NCBI RefSeq assembly: GCF_000657795.2
Contig: NZ_JHEP02000003.1
Location: 310,001-374,000, forward strand
DNA length: 64,000 nt
From: Bordetella pseudohinzii
Lineage (GTDB): Bacteria; Pseudomonadota; Gammaproteobacteria; Burkholderiales; Burkholderiaceae_B
Reading direction: 5' to 3'
In this document: in pieces, positions 9,809-22,839 of the stretch
Layout of the letters: each line of letters opens with the position of its first letter
Position numbering within the stretch: position 1 is the first letter of the stretch
Program-made: the position numbers and the translations under genes
The notes under the pieces: generated by a model
Seen by the model: the letters and a program-made list of their open reading frames with translations, nothing else
What the model was told of the DNA's origin: nothing
The model's database searches: none

Positions 9809-9979
9809 TGTCTAGGGAGAAGCGCCGCCGCGGCCCGCGGGCGCGGGTTTCCCGTTGAAACGTTTGCATTGCACTCTGTTGCAGGCCGGACGCCTATGCT
9901 GGACAGGCAAGCTGTGTCGCGGCCGGCGCCACGGGCGGCGGAAGCGGCTCATTGTCCAACCAGAAACAAGGAGCCTCAT

Positions 9980-11461
9980 ATGCGAACACCTGTAAACCGC
10001 GCGCTGCGCTGGCAAGCGGCCCTGGCGGCCGGTGTGATGGGCATGGCCGCCGTGGGCGTCTCCCAGGCGCAGGGCCGCTCGCCCACGCCGACGATGCGCC
10101 TGGTGTCGGAGACGCCTTATCCGGCCCCGGCCGCGCGCCTGGCGCCCCTGTCGGCCCAGGAGCTGCGCGATCTGGCCGTCGATGCCTATATCTACGCCTA
10201 TCCCATGGTGCTGATGGAAGTCACGCGCCGCCAGACCACCAATGTCCAGTCACCCGTGGCGGGCCGCGCGCCGATGAACCAGTTCGGCCACCGCACTTCC
10301 CTGCCCGATGCGAGCACGGCGGACGTGGCCTGGCCCAGCACCGACACGTTTTATTCCAGCCTCTGGTACGACGTGTCGCGCGAACCGCTCATCATCCAGG
10401 TGCCGGACGCCGGCGACCGGTTCGTGATGCTGAACCTGCTGGACATGTGGACCGACAGCTATGCCACGCGCGGCACGCGCACCAATGGCCGGGGGCCGCA
10501 GACTTTCGCCATCGTGGGACCGGGCTGGCAGGGCAGCCTGCCGGCCGGCGTGGACCTGGTGCGCAGCCCGACCGCCGTGGGCTGGCTGATCGGGCGCGTG
10601 CAGGCCGGCGGCGATGCCCAGGCCCTCAGCCAGTTCCAGGCCGGGCTGTCGGCCACGCCGCTGAACCAATACGGGCGCGGCTACGGCCTGGCCGCCAGCG
10701 GACCGGTCAACGCCAGCTGGAACACCCAGGGCACGCCGGCCGAGCAGGTCGCCAATATGGACGCCGCGACCTTCTTCACGCTGTTCTCGCAGCTGGTGCG
10801 CAACAATCCGCCTCATGGCAACGACTATCCCATGCTGGACCGGCTGCGCCGCATCGGCATCGGCGACCGTCCGCTGGTCTTCGGCCAGCTCGAACCGGTG
10901 GTGCAGCAGGCCTTGGTCGACGCGCAGCCCGTGGCCGGCCGCCGCATCGCCGATGGCGTGTCGCGCCTGAGCACCCAGACCAACAACTGGAATACCGTGC
11001 TCACCGGCATAGGCACTTATGGCACGGACTATCTGCGCCGCGCCTCGGTGGCCTACGCCGGCCTGGGCGCCAGCCCGCCCGAGGACGTGATCTATCCGGT
11101 CGCCGGTTCGGACAACAAGGGCCGGCCGCTGGAAAGCGGCCGCAACTATGTGCTGCACTTCGACAAGGCGCAGCTGCCGCCCGTGGACGGGTTCTGGTCG
11201 CTCAATCTCTATGACGCGCGCCAGGGCTTTGCCGAAAACCAGGCCAAGCGCTACACCCTGCGCAGCACCGACCCGCTCAAGTACAACAGCGATGGCTCGC
11301 TGGATATTTATATCCGCCGCGACTATCCGGGCGAATCGCGCGCGGCCAATTGGCTGCCGGCCCCCCGCGATGGCGCCTTCCTGGTCAATCTGCGCCTGTA
11401 TGCGCCGCGCAATATCGCCCTCGACGGCCAGTGGGCGCCGCCGCCCATCGTGCGCGATTGA
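9980..11461 (+). CDS. Exported DUF1254/DUF1214 domain protein
   Basis: Protein of 493 residues with a signal peptide (about residues 1-31, basic start then AALAAGVMGMAAVGVSQAQ). The N-terminal half is DUF1254 (DAYIYAYPMVLMEVTRRQ near 70, NQFGHRTSLPD, then DTFYSSLWYDVS). The C-terminal part is DUF1214 (YVLHFDKAQLPPVDGFWSLNLYD split across about 390-415). Members are beta-rich proteins of unknown function found in periplasm or outer membrane. AAGGAG precedes the ATG by 7 bases. It is monocistronic, bounded by stem-loops at 9777 and 11488. No function is assigned. Confidence 0.9.
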   Translation: MRTPVNRALRWQAALAAGVMGMAAVGVSQAQGRSPTPTMRLVSETPYPAPAARLAPLSAQELRDLAVDAYIYAYPMVLMEVTRRQTTNVQSPVAGRAPMNQFGHRTSLPDASTADVAWPSTDTFYSSLWYDVSREPLIIQVPDAGDRFVMLNLLDMWTDSYATRGTRTNGRGPQTFAIVGPGWQGSLPAGVDLVRSPTAVGWLIGRVQAGGDAQALSQFQAGLSATPLNQYGRGYGLAASGPVNASWNTQGTPAEQVANMDAATFFTLFSQLVRNNPPHGNDYPMLDRLRRIGIGDRPLVFGQLEPVVQQALVDAQPVAGRRIADGVSRLSTQTNNWNTVLTGIGTYGTDYLRRASVAYAGLGASPPEDVIYPVAGSDNKGRPLESGRNYVLHFDKAQLPPVDGFWSLNLYDARQGFAENQAKRYTLRSTDPLKYNSDGSLDIYIRRDYPGESRAANWLPAPRDGAFLVNLRLYAPRNIALDGQWAPPPIVRD

Positions 11462-11487
11462 GCCCGGACACCCCCGCGCCTGCCCTA

Positions 11488-11514
11488 TCCCCCGGTCCGC
11501 CGGGGGATTTTTCT
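11488..11514 (+). terminator. Rho-independent terminator of the DUF1254 gene
   Basis: Stem TCCCCCGG (11488-11495) and CCGGGGGA (11500-11507) with loop TCCG, followed by a run of five T. It begins 27 bases after the stop codon. A second hairpin with arms GGGGCAT/ATGCCCC and a short T-run lies at 11533-11560 and may back it up. Confidence 0.8.
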
Positions 11515-11565
11515 GGGGGCTTGAAAAGGGACGGGGCATCCCCATTTGAAATGCCCCTTTCCCAT

Positions 11566-11595
11566 TTGTCTGCCGAATTGCTTTCAAGCTATACT
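11566..11595 (+). promoter_or_regulatory. Candidate sigma-70 promoter of the atp operon
   Basis: TTGTCT at 11566-11571 and TATACT at 11590-11595 are separated by 18 bases. It is the best -35/-10 pair upstream of atpI and would start transcription near 11602, giving a leader of about 290 bases. Confidence 0.5.
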
Positions 11596-11599
11596 TTCG

Positions 11600-11890
11600 C
11601 GGTTTGACGCTTGCGGGGTAACACGTAGCTTAAAAGCTGCGCCCGGGCGGCCATAGCAAATTGGGCGCAAAACGCTAAGAGAGGCCACGGTCAGTGGCCC
11701 GGTTCCCACCCCGATCCAGGGGGCTTATCTGAAGCACTAGCCGGCCATCTCCGATTCCGATCGGCGACGGCGGGGCGCGGTGTGGCAGGCGGCGGGGTGC
11801 CGGGTTGCGGGTCCATGTTCTCGAGGCAGGCCTGAAACCGTGCTGCGATGTCGTGGCGATATCGTTGGCGGTTATGGGCGGGGAAGCTTG
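11600..11890 (+). other. Long hairpin-rich leader upstream of atpI, no gene seen
   Basis: About 290 bases between the candidate promoter and atpI hold no convincing reading frame but several clean inverted repeats. GTAGCT/AGCTGC lies around 11625-11640. GCGCCC at 11639-11644 pairs with GGGCGC at 11663-11668. GGCCAC at 11683-11688 pairs with GTGGCC at 11694-11699. CCCC at 11709-11712 pairs with GGGG at 11719-11722. It may be a structured 5' UTR or a separate small RNA. I could not match it to 6S, 4.5S, tmRNA or RNase P RNA. Confidence 0.4.
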
Positions 11891-12307
11891 ATGCAGAAGA
11901 GTTTGGTTCTTACCGATGCTGATCGCGCGGCTATCAATGCGCGTGCGTGCCGGGAGCTCTTCATGGCTGTCTTGGCACAGGGGCTCATGGGACTCGTAGC
12001 GGCAGCAATCGCGGGGGTTGTTGCGGGAACGGCGGCGGCGACGTCGGCGTTATTGGGAGCGGGGGCGTATTTCTTGCCCAATGCATTGTTTGCATTGCGC
12101 TTGCTGATAAACGTCGTCAAGTCTGTCCGGCCCAATCCGTTGACTTTCTTCCTTGGCGAAATGTTCAAGCTGCTCATGACGGCCTTGCTGTTGTGGCTGA
12201 TCTGGCACTACACCCAGGCCTGGCTGGTCTGGCCGGCGGTGCTGCTGGGCTTGATCCTGACGCTCAAGGGCTACCTCCTGCTGTTGATGTTTCGCAAGCT
12301 GTCTTAG
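11891..12307 (+). CDS. atpI: ATP synthase subunit I (assembly factor)
   Basis: Hydrophobic protein of 138 residues with four predicted membrane segments, first gene of the F1Fo operon. AtpI is not part of the final enzyme; it helps assemble the c ring and may handle magnesium. The start at 11891 (MQKSLVLTDADR) follows a GGGGAAG Shine-Dalgarno sequence; the longer in-frame extension upstream has no ribosome-binding site and lies in the leader. The basic loop KSVRPNPLTFFLGEMFK before the third segment is typical of the family. Confidence 0.9.
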   Translation: MQKSLVLTDADRAAINARACRELFMAVLAQGLMGLVAAAIAGVVAGTAAATSALLGAGAYFLPNALFALRLLINVVKSVRPNPLTFFLGEMFKLLMTALLLWLIWHYTQAWLVWPAVLLGLILTLKGYLLLLMFRKLS

Positions 12308-12373
12308 CGCAATTAACAATCGTGCACACCGTTTCGCAAGAGGCGGCGCACAGCAAACAGGGTAGGATTTCAC

Positions 12374-13255
12374 ATGGCTGCAGCCAGTGGCGCGTCGCCT
12401 CAGTCCGAGTACATCCAGCACCACCTGGTGCACCTGAACAACCTGGGCGAGAAGCAATCCGTCATCGCCCAGTTCAACGTCATCAACTATGACTCGTTGT
12501 TCTGGTCCATCCTCATGGGTCTGCTCGTCGTCTTTTTCCTGTGGCTGGCCGCGCGCCGCGCCACTTCGGGCGTGCCGGGCCGCTTCCAGGGCTTTGTCGA
12601 GATGATCGTGGACATGGTCGACGACCAGGCCAAGGGCATCGTGCACAACGCCAAGAGCCGCCTGTTTGTCGCCCCGCTGGCCCTGACCGTGTTCCTCTGG
12701 ATCATCCTGATGAACGCGCTGGACCTGCTGCCGGTCGACCTGCTGCCCTCGATCTGGCGCGCCACCGGCCTGGGCGCCCATCATGGCGACCCGCTGTACT
12801 ACCACCGCATTCTCCCCACCGCCGACCTGAACGTGCCCATGGGCATGTCGCTGGGCGTGCTGCTGCTGATGTTCTATTACGGCATCAAGATCAAGCACCC
12901 GGGCGGCTTCGTCAAAGAATTGTTCACCGCGCCCTTCCATGCGCACGGCCTGGCGGCCGTCGTGCTGGCGCCCTTCAACCTGCTGCTCAACCTCATCGAG
13001 TACGCCGCCAAGTCGGTCTCGCTGGGCATGCGGTTGTTCGGCAACATGTTCGCCGGTGAGCTGGTCTTTATGCTGATCGCCCTGCTGGGTGGCGCCTGGA
13101 CGGGCTTTAACGCCTCCAGCATCGGTTTGGGCATTGGGCATGTGTTGGCCGGTTCGGTGTGGGCAATCTTCCACATCCTGATCGTGCTGCTGCAGGCATT
13201 CATCTTCATGATGTTGACCCTGGTGTACATCGGTCAGGCTCACGAAGGTCATTGA
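12374..13255 (+). CDS. atpB: ATP synthase Fo subunit a
   Basis: Membrane subunit a (293 residues) that forms the proton half-channels next to the c ring. The essential arginine lies in the penultimate long helix, in [17 protein letters not shown] near residue 220. The early segment [15 protein letters not shown] and the final [21 protein letters not shown] match beta- and gammaproteobacterial subunit a. AGG at 12363-12365 precedes the ATG. It is 66 bases after atpI. Confidence 0.96.
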   Translation: MAAASGASPQSEYIQHHLVHLNNLGEKQSVIAQFNVINYDSLFWSILMGLLVVFFLWLAARRATSGVPGRFQGFVEMIVDMVDDQAKGIVHNAKSRLFVAPLALTVFLWIILMNALDLLPVDLLPSIWRATGLGAHHGDPLYYHRILPTADLNVPMGMSLGVLLLMFYYGIKIKHPGGFVKELFTAPFHAHGLAAVVLAPFNLLLNLIEYAAKSVSLGMRLFGNMFAGELVFMLIALLGGAWTGFNASSIGLGIGHVLAGSVWAIFHILIVLLQAFIFMMLTLVYIGQAHEGH

Positions 13256-13343
13256 TCCCAATTTTCGGCGCACGCCATGGTGGCGGGCGCCGATGGCAAG
13301 GTTTTCTTGCATTCAAGTAGTACCCGTTTTCTAACATTTCTGA

Positions 13344-13613
<270 letters not shown>

Positions 13614-13620
13614 AGGCCAT

Positions 13621-13664
13621 GCCCGCCGGCGCGAGGCGGGCCCGCAGCTGGGCGTGGTACGCCC
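13621..13664 (+). other. Two hairpins between atpE and atpF
   Basis: GCCCGCC (13621-13627) pairs with GGCGGGC (13635-13641). A second stem GGGCGT/ACGCCC occupies 13650-13664 with a 3-base loop. They lie in the 121-base gap after atpE, the widest gap inside the operon, with no T-run, so partial termination or 3' end protection is more likely than full termination. Confidence 0.5.
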
Positions 13665-13734
13665 GGCAAGTATCGAGAGCTCCGTGCCGCCCCGCGTCGG
13701 GTAGCCGGAGCCGCAAGGTGTTAAAGGAACGACC

Positions 13735-14205
13735 GTGAATCTGAACGCGACGATCTTCTTCCAGATGCTCGTGTTCTTCGTTCTGGGCTGGTTCACGATG
13801 AAATTCGTGTGGCCGCCCCTGACGAAGGCGATCGATGAGCGCCGCCAAAAAATCGCCGACGGCCTTGCCGCCGCCGAGAAAGGGAAAGCCGACCTGGCCC
13901 AGGCCCAAGCGCGCGTCAGTCTGATCGAGGCTTCTGCCAAATCTGAAACCCACGCTCGCATTGTCGACGCTGAGAAGCAAGCTGCCGGCCTGATCGACCA
14001 AGCCCGCCGCGAAGCCGAAGCCGAGCGTGCGCGCATCGTGGCCCAGGCCGCCCAGGACGCCGCTCAGGAAGTTCAGCGTGCCCGTGATGCCCTGCGCGAC
14101 GAAGTCGCCGCGCTGGCCGTCAAGGGTGCTGAACAGATCCTCAAGCGCGAGGTGGATGCCCGCGCCCATGCCGAGCTGCTCACCCAGCTCAAGGCGCAGC
14201 TTTAA
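13735..14205 (+). CDS. atpF: ATP synthase Fo subunit b
   Basis: Stator stalk subunit of 156 residues, normal length. There is one N-terminal membrane helix ([19 protein letters not shown]), then a long charged, alanine-rich coiled coil to the end. The start is GTG at 13735 with AAAGGAAC upstream. It lies between the hairpins after atpE and atpH, with 12 bases to atpH. Confidence 0.95.
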   Translation: MNLNATIFFQMLVFFVLGWFTMKFVWPPLTKAIDERRQKIADGLAAAEKGKADLAQAQARVSLIEASAKSETHARIVDAEKQAAGLIDQARREAEAERARIVAQAAQDAAQEVQRARDALRDEVAALAVKGAEQILKREVDARAHAELLTQLKAQL

Positions 14206-14217
14206 TCCGGGAACGTC

Positions 14218-14757
14218 ATGGCTGAACTTTCCACTGTTGCCCGCCCCTACGCCGAAGCCTTGTTCGGCGCTGCGTGCGACGACAAGGCTGGCCTGGCCGC
14301 ATGGGCCGACCTCGTCGGTGAACTGGCCCAGGTTGCCGCCAACCCCGATGTGCGCGAGGCGATGACCGATCCGCGCCTGGACGACGCCCAGCGCGGCCAG
14401 GTCTTCACCAGCCTGATCAAATCGCCGCTGCCGCAAGCCGCGCGCAATTTCATCGACCTGCTGGTGCAGAACGACCGGCTGTTGCTGCTGCCCGTCATCG
14501 CCACGCAATTTGTCGATTTGAAAAATCGCCACGAGGGCACGGCGCAGGCGGAAATCACCAGCGCGTTTGAAATGAGTGACGCTCAGGTCAACGAGCTCAT
14601 CGCCGCGCTCGAAGTCAAATTCGGTCTCAAGCTCAAGCCGCGTGTCACCGTCGACCAGTCCCTGATCGGCGGCGTGCGCGTGGCCGTCGGAGACCAGGTG
14701 CTCGATACTTCCGTGAAAGCCCAACTGGCCCGCTTGCGCGATACGCTGGCCGCCTGA
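14218..14757 (+). CDS. atpH: ATP synthase F1 subunit delta
   Basis: Protein of 179 residues linking the b dimer to the top of the alpha3beta3 head. The N-terminal domain begins [18 protein letters not shown] and the C-terminal portion carries [26 protein letters not shown] in two parts, the usual OSCP/delta signature. It is translated 12 bases after atpF. Confidence 0.95.
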   Translation: MAELSTVARPYAEALFGAACDDKAGLAAWADLVGELAQVAANPDVREAMTDPRLDDAQRGQVFTSLIKSPLPQAARNFIDLLVQNDRLLLLPVIATQFVDLKNRHEGTAQAEITSAFEMSDAQVNELIAALEVKFGLKLKPRVTVDQSLIGGVRVAVGDQVLDTSVKAQLARLRDTLAA

Positions 14758-14794
14758 CAAGGCACGCGAGACTAACAGGATTCCAGGAGTCAAT

Positions 14795-16336
<1,542 letters not shown>

Positions 16337-16349
16337 GGCAAGTTCTGGC

Positions 16350-16376
16350 GTAGTGATGGGTTGACGCCCATCCTAC
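16350..16376. repeat. Palindromic intergenic element between atpA and atpG
   Basis: GTAG-T-GATGGG (16350-16360), a 6-base loop and CCCATCCTAC (16367-16376) form a hairpin with one bulged base. It resembles the short GTAGGATGGG...CCCATC palindromes dispersed in many proteobacterial genomes. Only this copy is visible in the window. Confidence 0.5.
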
Positions 16377-16433
16377 GGTAGGGCGGGCGAGGCCAGGGGC
16401 CGGACCCGCCAGCCGTCTCAACAGGAAAGCGCA

Positions 16434-18777
<2,344 letters not shown>

Positions 18778-18786
18778 GGATCCATT

Positions 18787-19212
18787 ATGGCAACCCTGCA
18801 TGTTGATGTGGTCAGCGCAGAGGAATCGATCTTCACCGGCGAGGCGAAGTTCGTGGTCCTGCCTGGCGAGTCGGGTGAGCTGGGCATTCTGCCCGGCCAC
18901 ACCCCGCTCATTTCGCGCATCCGCCCCGGGACGGTCAAGATCGTCCGTGCCGACGAAGGCGAGGAAAACATCTTCGTCGCCGGGGGCATTCTGGAAGTGC
19001 AGCCCGGCAGCGTGACCGTGCTGGCCGATACGGCCATCCGTGCCGCCGACCTGGACGAGGCCCGTGCCCTGGCCGCGCGCGAAAAGGCCGAAGAGGCCCT
19101 GCGCAACGCCAAGGACCGCGAGGATATCGCCGTGGTCGAGGCCGAGCTGGCCATGCTGGCGGCCCAGGCCGCCGCGGCCCGCCGCCTGCGTCAAGGCCGC
19201 AATTCGCACTGA
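18787..19212 (+). CDS. atpC: ATP synthase F1 subunit epsilon
   Basis: Subunit of 141 residues with an N-terminal beta sandwich ([21 protein letters not shown] and [13 protein letters not shown] in succession) and a C-terminal helical hairpin rich in Ala, Glu and Arg that can inhibit the enzyme by inserting into the head. It is the last gene of the operon, 9 bases after atpD, and is followed by a strong terminator. Confidence 0.96.
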   Translation: MATLHVDVVSAEESIFTGEAKFVVLPGESGELGILPGHTPLISRIRPGTVKIVRADEGEENIFVAGGILEVQPGSVTVLADTAIRAADLDEARALAAREKAEEALRNAKDREDIAVVEAELAMLAAQAAAARRLRQGRNSH

Positions 19213-19235
19213 GCGCTGCGCGGACTGCGGAAAAC

Positions 19236-19261
19236 AGCGGCCTTCGGGCCGCTTTTTTTTT
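19236..19261 (+). terminator. Rho-independent terminator of the atp operon
   Basis: Stem AGCGGCC (19236-19242) and GGCCGCT (19247-19253) with the stable TTCG tetraloop, followed by nine T. It starts 24 bases after the atpC stop. Confidence 0.95.
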
Positions 19262-19374
19262 GGCGGGTGCTTCGATCTTGTCGCGCGCAGTTGCCGCAAT
19301 GCGGGGTTCGCGTCTGTTCCGGTGCGGGCCAAGTCGCGTAGCCTTTTTCCTCCCCGTACAAGAGAGGAGTTGCA

Positions 19375-20121
19375 ATGCGCGAAACCTACGATTGCGCCCT
19401 GGTATTGGCGCCTGGGCATGGCACATGGCTGCATGACTGGATGCGCGGCATGGAGCGGCAGAGCCTGCGCAACGGCCATCCGCGGCTGTATCCCCAGGAG
19501 CCGGCCGGCGATCCGTCATGGCTGGCGTCCTCATGCCTGGCGCTGCGCCGCTTCGATGCCTGCCTGCTCCCCGTGGAATCCGCCACCCTGTCCTGGGTGA
19601 GGACCGCCCTGGCCGGCGCCCGGCAGCAGTTGCACACGCCCGTGCTGGCCCTGGCCCGCGATGTCGGCGCCGTCGCCCTGCGCGATCTGCTGCCGCTGGG
19701 GCTGGATGATTTTCTGCGGCCGGATTCGGCGGACGAGCTGCGGCTGCGCATCGCCCTGGCCGCGCGCAGGCGGGCGCGCGCCCAGCCTCCCGCGCTGGAG
19801 CCTGAAGAGGCCTGGGTCTACGATGTGCGCCGGGGCCGCTACGCGGACGCCGCCACCCTCCAAGAGCCGGCCGATCCCGCCGGCATGGTGGATGCCGCGC
19901 TGCTGGACACGCCTTTTGGCGCGGCCAAGGCCCGGGTCGTCGGGCATTTCGAGCGCACGTATCTGCATTGCAGCCTGGCGCGCCATGAGGGCAATGTCAC
20001 CCAGGCGGCCCGGGCGGCAGCCAAGCACCGCCGCGCCTTCTGGGCCCTGATGCGCAAACATCGTATCCAGGCGGCCCCCTATCGCGAGCAAGCCCGGGAG
20101 CAGCGGCCGCGCATGGCCTAG
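19375..20121 (+). CDS. Orphan regulator-like protein with C-terminal Fis-type helix-turn-helix
   Basis: Protein of 248 residues. The last 60 residues (PFGAAKARVVGHFERTYL, then HEGNVTQAARAAAKHRRAFW and LMRKHRI) match the Fis-type DNA-binding domain at the end of NtrC-family activators. No AAA+ ATPase or GAFTGA motif precedes it. The first 130 residues have a layout that could be a degenerate receiver domain (LVLAPGHG, then PVLALARDVGAVALRDLLPLGLDDFL, the last part like a receiver C-terminus). No kinase gene is adjacent. AGAGGAG precedes the ATG. The DNA-binding call is good; signal and targets are unknown. Confidence 0.7.
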   Translation: MRETYDCALVLAPGHGTWLHDWMRGMERQSLRNGHPRLYPQEPAGDPSWLASSCLALRRFDACLLPVESATLSWVRTALAGARQQLHTPVLALARDVGAVALRDLLPLGLDDFLRPDSADELRLRIALAARRRARAQPPALEPEEAWVYDVRRGRYADAATLQEPADPAGMVDAALLDTPFGAAKARVVGHFERTYLHCSLARHEGNVTQAARAAAKHRRAFWALMRKHRIQAAPYREQAREQRPRMA

Positions 20122-20255
20122 TGCTGATGTGGTTCATCCGGGCCCGGTTCGAGGCGCCGTGCCTGCCACGCCGTCGCCACTCAGAGCGGGGCACTGGATG
20201 AACCCATCCCTGGCATGCTCGATCCCGTTGATTTGGACGGAATCCGAGCGCCGCG

Positions 20256-21308
20256 CTATGCCTGCCGGTTGGCCCAAATGCTGCCTGTCACGATAGGGCC
20301 GTCCCGATGGAAACTCGCTGCCGTGTTCAGCGGCAGGGGCAGGTTGACGGGCCCGTGGCCGAACAGATTGTCCGCCTTGAGCACGATCTTGTCCGCGGCG
20401 AACTGGTCGGCGAAACGCTGGACGATATCGTCGAACTGCTCCTGGATGGCAGGCGGATTCTCCTTGCCGCCCTGGGCGATGACGTCGCCAAAAATCACCC
20501 CTGCGCAGTCGCGGATCAGGGCTGAATAGGTCAAGCCCATGAGCTTTCGGGAAAAGCGGCCGGGATCATCGGCGACCGACTCCAGGAAGACAAAGGCATT
20601 GCGCGAATCCAAGGTCAGGCCAGGCGCGCCATTGAGCGCGGAGACCAGCAGCGAGTTGCCGCCCACGATCCGGGCGCTTGCCGCCGTCTTGTGGCGCGCC
20701 GTCGCGTTCAGCGGCCGAAACCGGTAGCGCACGACAGGCGTGGCGCCACTGAGCAAGGCCAGCGCGGTATCAATGCCATTGTGGTTCCAGCCTGGCGAAA
20801 TATCCCCGTTTATCCCGAGCACCACCGAATGGATGGACGGAATGCCCAGATAGGCATTGGCATACAGATGCAAGGCTGTCACATCGGAATAGCCGAGTAT
20901 GGGCTTGACCTTATGCGGCCTGGGGTAGCGCATCAGGGCGCGCAGCATGCTGGCTCCCCAACCGCCGCCGCCGATTGCCCAGATGGCCTTGGCGTCCGAC
21001 GCGAAGGCCTCGTGGACAAAGCTTGCGCGCTTGGCGATGGTGTTGGCCTCGTCGAGCGGCACGGTGGGCTCGATCAAGTCATCGGGGATGTGGACCTTGA
21101 AAGGCGTGCGTGCGAAATAGGCCCGGATTTTCGCGTAGCGTTCTTGCGGATTGTCGATCGGAGAGGATGGCGCGATGACGCTGATCACGTCGCCCTCCTT
21201 GAGAAACTCCCAGGCTTGTGTCCCGGCGCGCGGCAGCGCTAGCGACGGAAAGGCCGCCAGCGCCAGCACCCGGCCGGACCGTTTCAGAAGGCAACGGCGG
21301 GTAATCAT
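20256..21308 (-). CDS. LD-carboxypeptidase, peptidase family S66, exported
   Basis: Enzyme of 350 residues in the family that trims the terminal D-alanine from murein tetrapeptides or hydrolyses related amides. The nucleophile motif GYSDVTAL lies about one third into the protein. The glutamate is in AFVFLESVAD and the histidine in FGHGPVNLPLP, completing the Ser-Glu-His triad. The N-terminus MITRRCLLKRSG, then a hydrophobic stretch, is a signal that could be Tat-type. The start at 21308 follows GGGAGA; a longer form from 21329 has no ribosome-binding site. Typical cytoplasmic LdcA has no signal, so this one probably acts in the periplasm. Confidence 0.85.
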   Translation of the reverse strand: MITRRCLLKRSGRVLALAAFPSLALPRAGTQAWEFLKEGDVISVIAPSSPIDNPQERYAKIRAYFARTPFKVHIPDDLIEPTVPLDEANTIAKRASFVHEAFASDAKAIWAIGGGGWGASMLRALMRYPRPHKVKPILGYSDVTALHLYANAYLGIPSIHSVVLGINGDISPGWNHNGIDTALALLSGATPVVRYRFRPLNATARHKTAASARIVGGNSLLVSALNGAPGLTLDSRNAFVFLESVADDPGRFSRKLMGLTYSALIRDCAGVIFGDVIAQGGKENPPAIQEQFDDIVQRFADQFAADKIVLKADNLFGHGPVNLPLPLNTAASFHRDGPIVTGSIWANRQA

Positions 21309-21540
21309 CGTGTCTCCCAGCTGATACACGAAGCCACTCTATCCAGCCGCCGGCATCCTGGCCGGCACGCATGCCCGATTTTCAGCTCCCGGGAATGCGT
21401 CCCTTGGCATCGGCCGGACGGCATCCCGCTGGCCAGCCCGTCAGATGCCGGGTCTTGACCCTTGACGGCCGGCGCCAGGGCAAGGCGCCGGCGCCGGGGG
21501 GGCGGTAGAATCATAGGCTGCCCATCATCCGAGGAAAGCC

Positions 21541-22614
21541 GTGTCCCTTGCCCTGAAGAACGATGTGTTCCTGCGCGCGCTGCTGCGCGAGCCTGTGCCC
21601 TATACGCCGATCTGGCTGATGCGCCAGGCGGGACGCTATCTGCCCGAATACCGCGACACGCGCGCCCGGGCCGGTTCTTTCATGGGCCTGGCCCAGAACA
21701 CCGATTACGCCACCGAGGTGACGCTGCAGCCGCTGGAGCGTTATCCGCTGGACGCGGCCATCCTGTTTTCGGACATCCTGACGGTCCCTGACGCCATGGG
21801 CCTGGGGCTGGACTTTGCCATCGGAGAAGGCCCGCGTTTTGCCCGGCCCGTCCGCGACGAGGCCGATGTCGCCCGCCTGGCGGTGCCCGACATGGAGCGG
21901 CTGCGCTATGTGTTCGACGCCGTGAGCAGTATCCGGCGCGAGCTCGATGGCCGCGTGCCCTTGATCGGCTTTGCCGGCAGCCCCTGGACCATCGCCTGTT
22001 ATATGGTCGAGGGCAAGGGCAGCGATGATTACCGCCAGATCAAGACCCTGATGTATTCGCGTCCAGATCTGCTGCACCGCATCCTGGAGGTCAACGCCGA
22101 GGCCACCCTGCGCTATCTCAATGCCCAGATCGATGCGGGCGCGCAGGCCGTGATGATCTTCGACAGCTGGGGCGGGGTGCTGGCCGATGGCCTCTACCAG
22201 GCGTTTTCATTGGCCTACACGCGCAAGGTCATCGCCGGCCTGCAGCGCGAGCGCGAAGGGCGCCGGGTGCCGGTGATCGCGTTCACCAAGGGCGGCGGCA
22301 TGTGGCTGGAGGATATCGCGGCCAGCGGCTGCGATGCCGTGGGCCTGGACTGGACGGTCAACCTGGGCCAGGCGCGCGCGCGCGTGGGCGACCGGGTGGC
22401 CTTGCAGGGCAATCTGGACCCCATGACGTTGTTCGGCTCGGCCGAGGCCATCCGCGCCGAGGCGCGGCGCACGCTGGACAGTTTTGGCCCGGTCGGCCAG
22501 GGCGGACATGTGTTCAATCTGGGCCATGGGATTTCGCAGTTCACGCCGCCCGAAGCCGTCGGCGAATTGGTCGACGAAGTGCATCAATACAGCCGCGCCT
22601 TGCATGCAAAGTGA
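21541..22614 (+). CDS. hemE: Uroporphyrinogen decarboxylase
   Basis: Haem-biosynthesis enzyme of 357 residues that converts uroporphyrinogen III to coproporphyrinogen III. The N-terminal signature [16 protein letters not shown] (with the substrate-binding arginines), [13 protein letters not shown] with the catalytic aspartate, [13 protein letters not shown] and the final NLGHGI are all present. The start is GTG, preceded by GAGGAAAG. It stands alone, with 232 bases to the divergent LD-carboxypeptidase gene. Confidence 0.97.
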   Translation: MSLALKNDVFLRALLREPVPYTPIWLMRQAGRYLPEYRDTRARAGSFMGLAQNTDYATEVTLQPLERYPLDAAILFSDILTVPDAMGLGLDFAIGEGPRFARPVRDEADVARLAVPDMERLRYVFDAVSSIRRELDGRVPLIGFAGSPWTIACYMVEGKGSDDYRQIKTLMYSRPDLLHRILEVNAEATLRYLNAQIDAGAQAVMIFDSWGGVLADGLYQAFSLAYTRKVIAGLQREREGRRVPVIAFTKGGGMWLEDIAASGCDAVGLDWTVNLGQARARVGDRVALQGNLDPMTLFGSAEAIRAEARRTLDSFGPVGQGGHVFNLGHGISQFTPPEAVGELVDEVHQYSRALHAK

Positions 22615-22663
22615 GTGGCCGCTAGCGTCGGAAACGGCGTATTCGGCCTGCCTCCGGCTTGAG

Positions 22664-22672
22664 TTGTGCACA
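22664..22672 (+). promoter_or_regulatory. Weak DnaA-box-like sequence TTGTGCACA
   Basis: It differs from the DnaA box consensus TTATNCACA at one position. It lies 176 bases upstream of the perfect box at 22840 in the same spacer. Confidence 0.3.
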
Positions 22673-22718
22673 GCAATGACAGCGCTGGGGAAAACCCCGA
22701 ATTTCTCGTCACGGCAGT

Positions 22719-22767
22719 GTAAAATTCAAATAAGTCCATGAATTTAAATAATAATTTTATTGTTCTA
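22719..22767. other. AT-rich tract in the hemE-priA spacer
   Basis: About 50 bases composed almost only of A and T, in sharp contrast with the GC-rich surroundings. It could be a promoter region or a DNA-unwinding-like element. No gene is seen in the whole 331-base spacer 22615-22945. Confidence 0.5.
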
Positions 22768-22773
22768 GGACGG

Positions 22774-22815
22774 CTTGCCAAGTATGCCGGACGTGTGGCA
22801 GGACGGCATGGCAAG
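22774..22815. repeat. Extended inverted repeat before the DnaA box
   Basis: CTTGCC (22774-22779) and ATGCCG (22784-22789) pair with CGGCAT (22804-22809) and GGCAAG (22810-22815), a 12-pair stem with a 4-base bulge on the left side. It ends 24 bases before the DnaA box. Confidence 0.5.
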
Positions 22816-22839
22816 ATTGCCAGGCCTTTTTCCCCAAAG

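Noticed and set aside
11600-11890. 6S RNA, 4.5S RNA, tmRNA or RNase P RNA
   Set aside because: None of their diagnostic sequence blocks could be found; only generic hairpins are visible.
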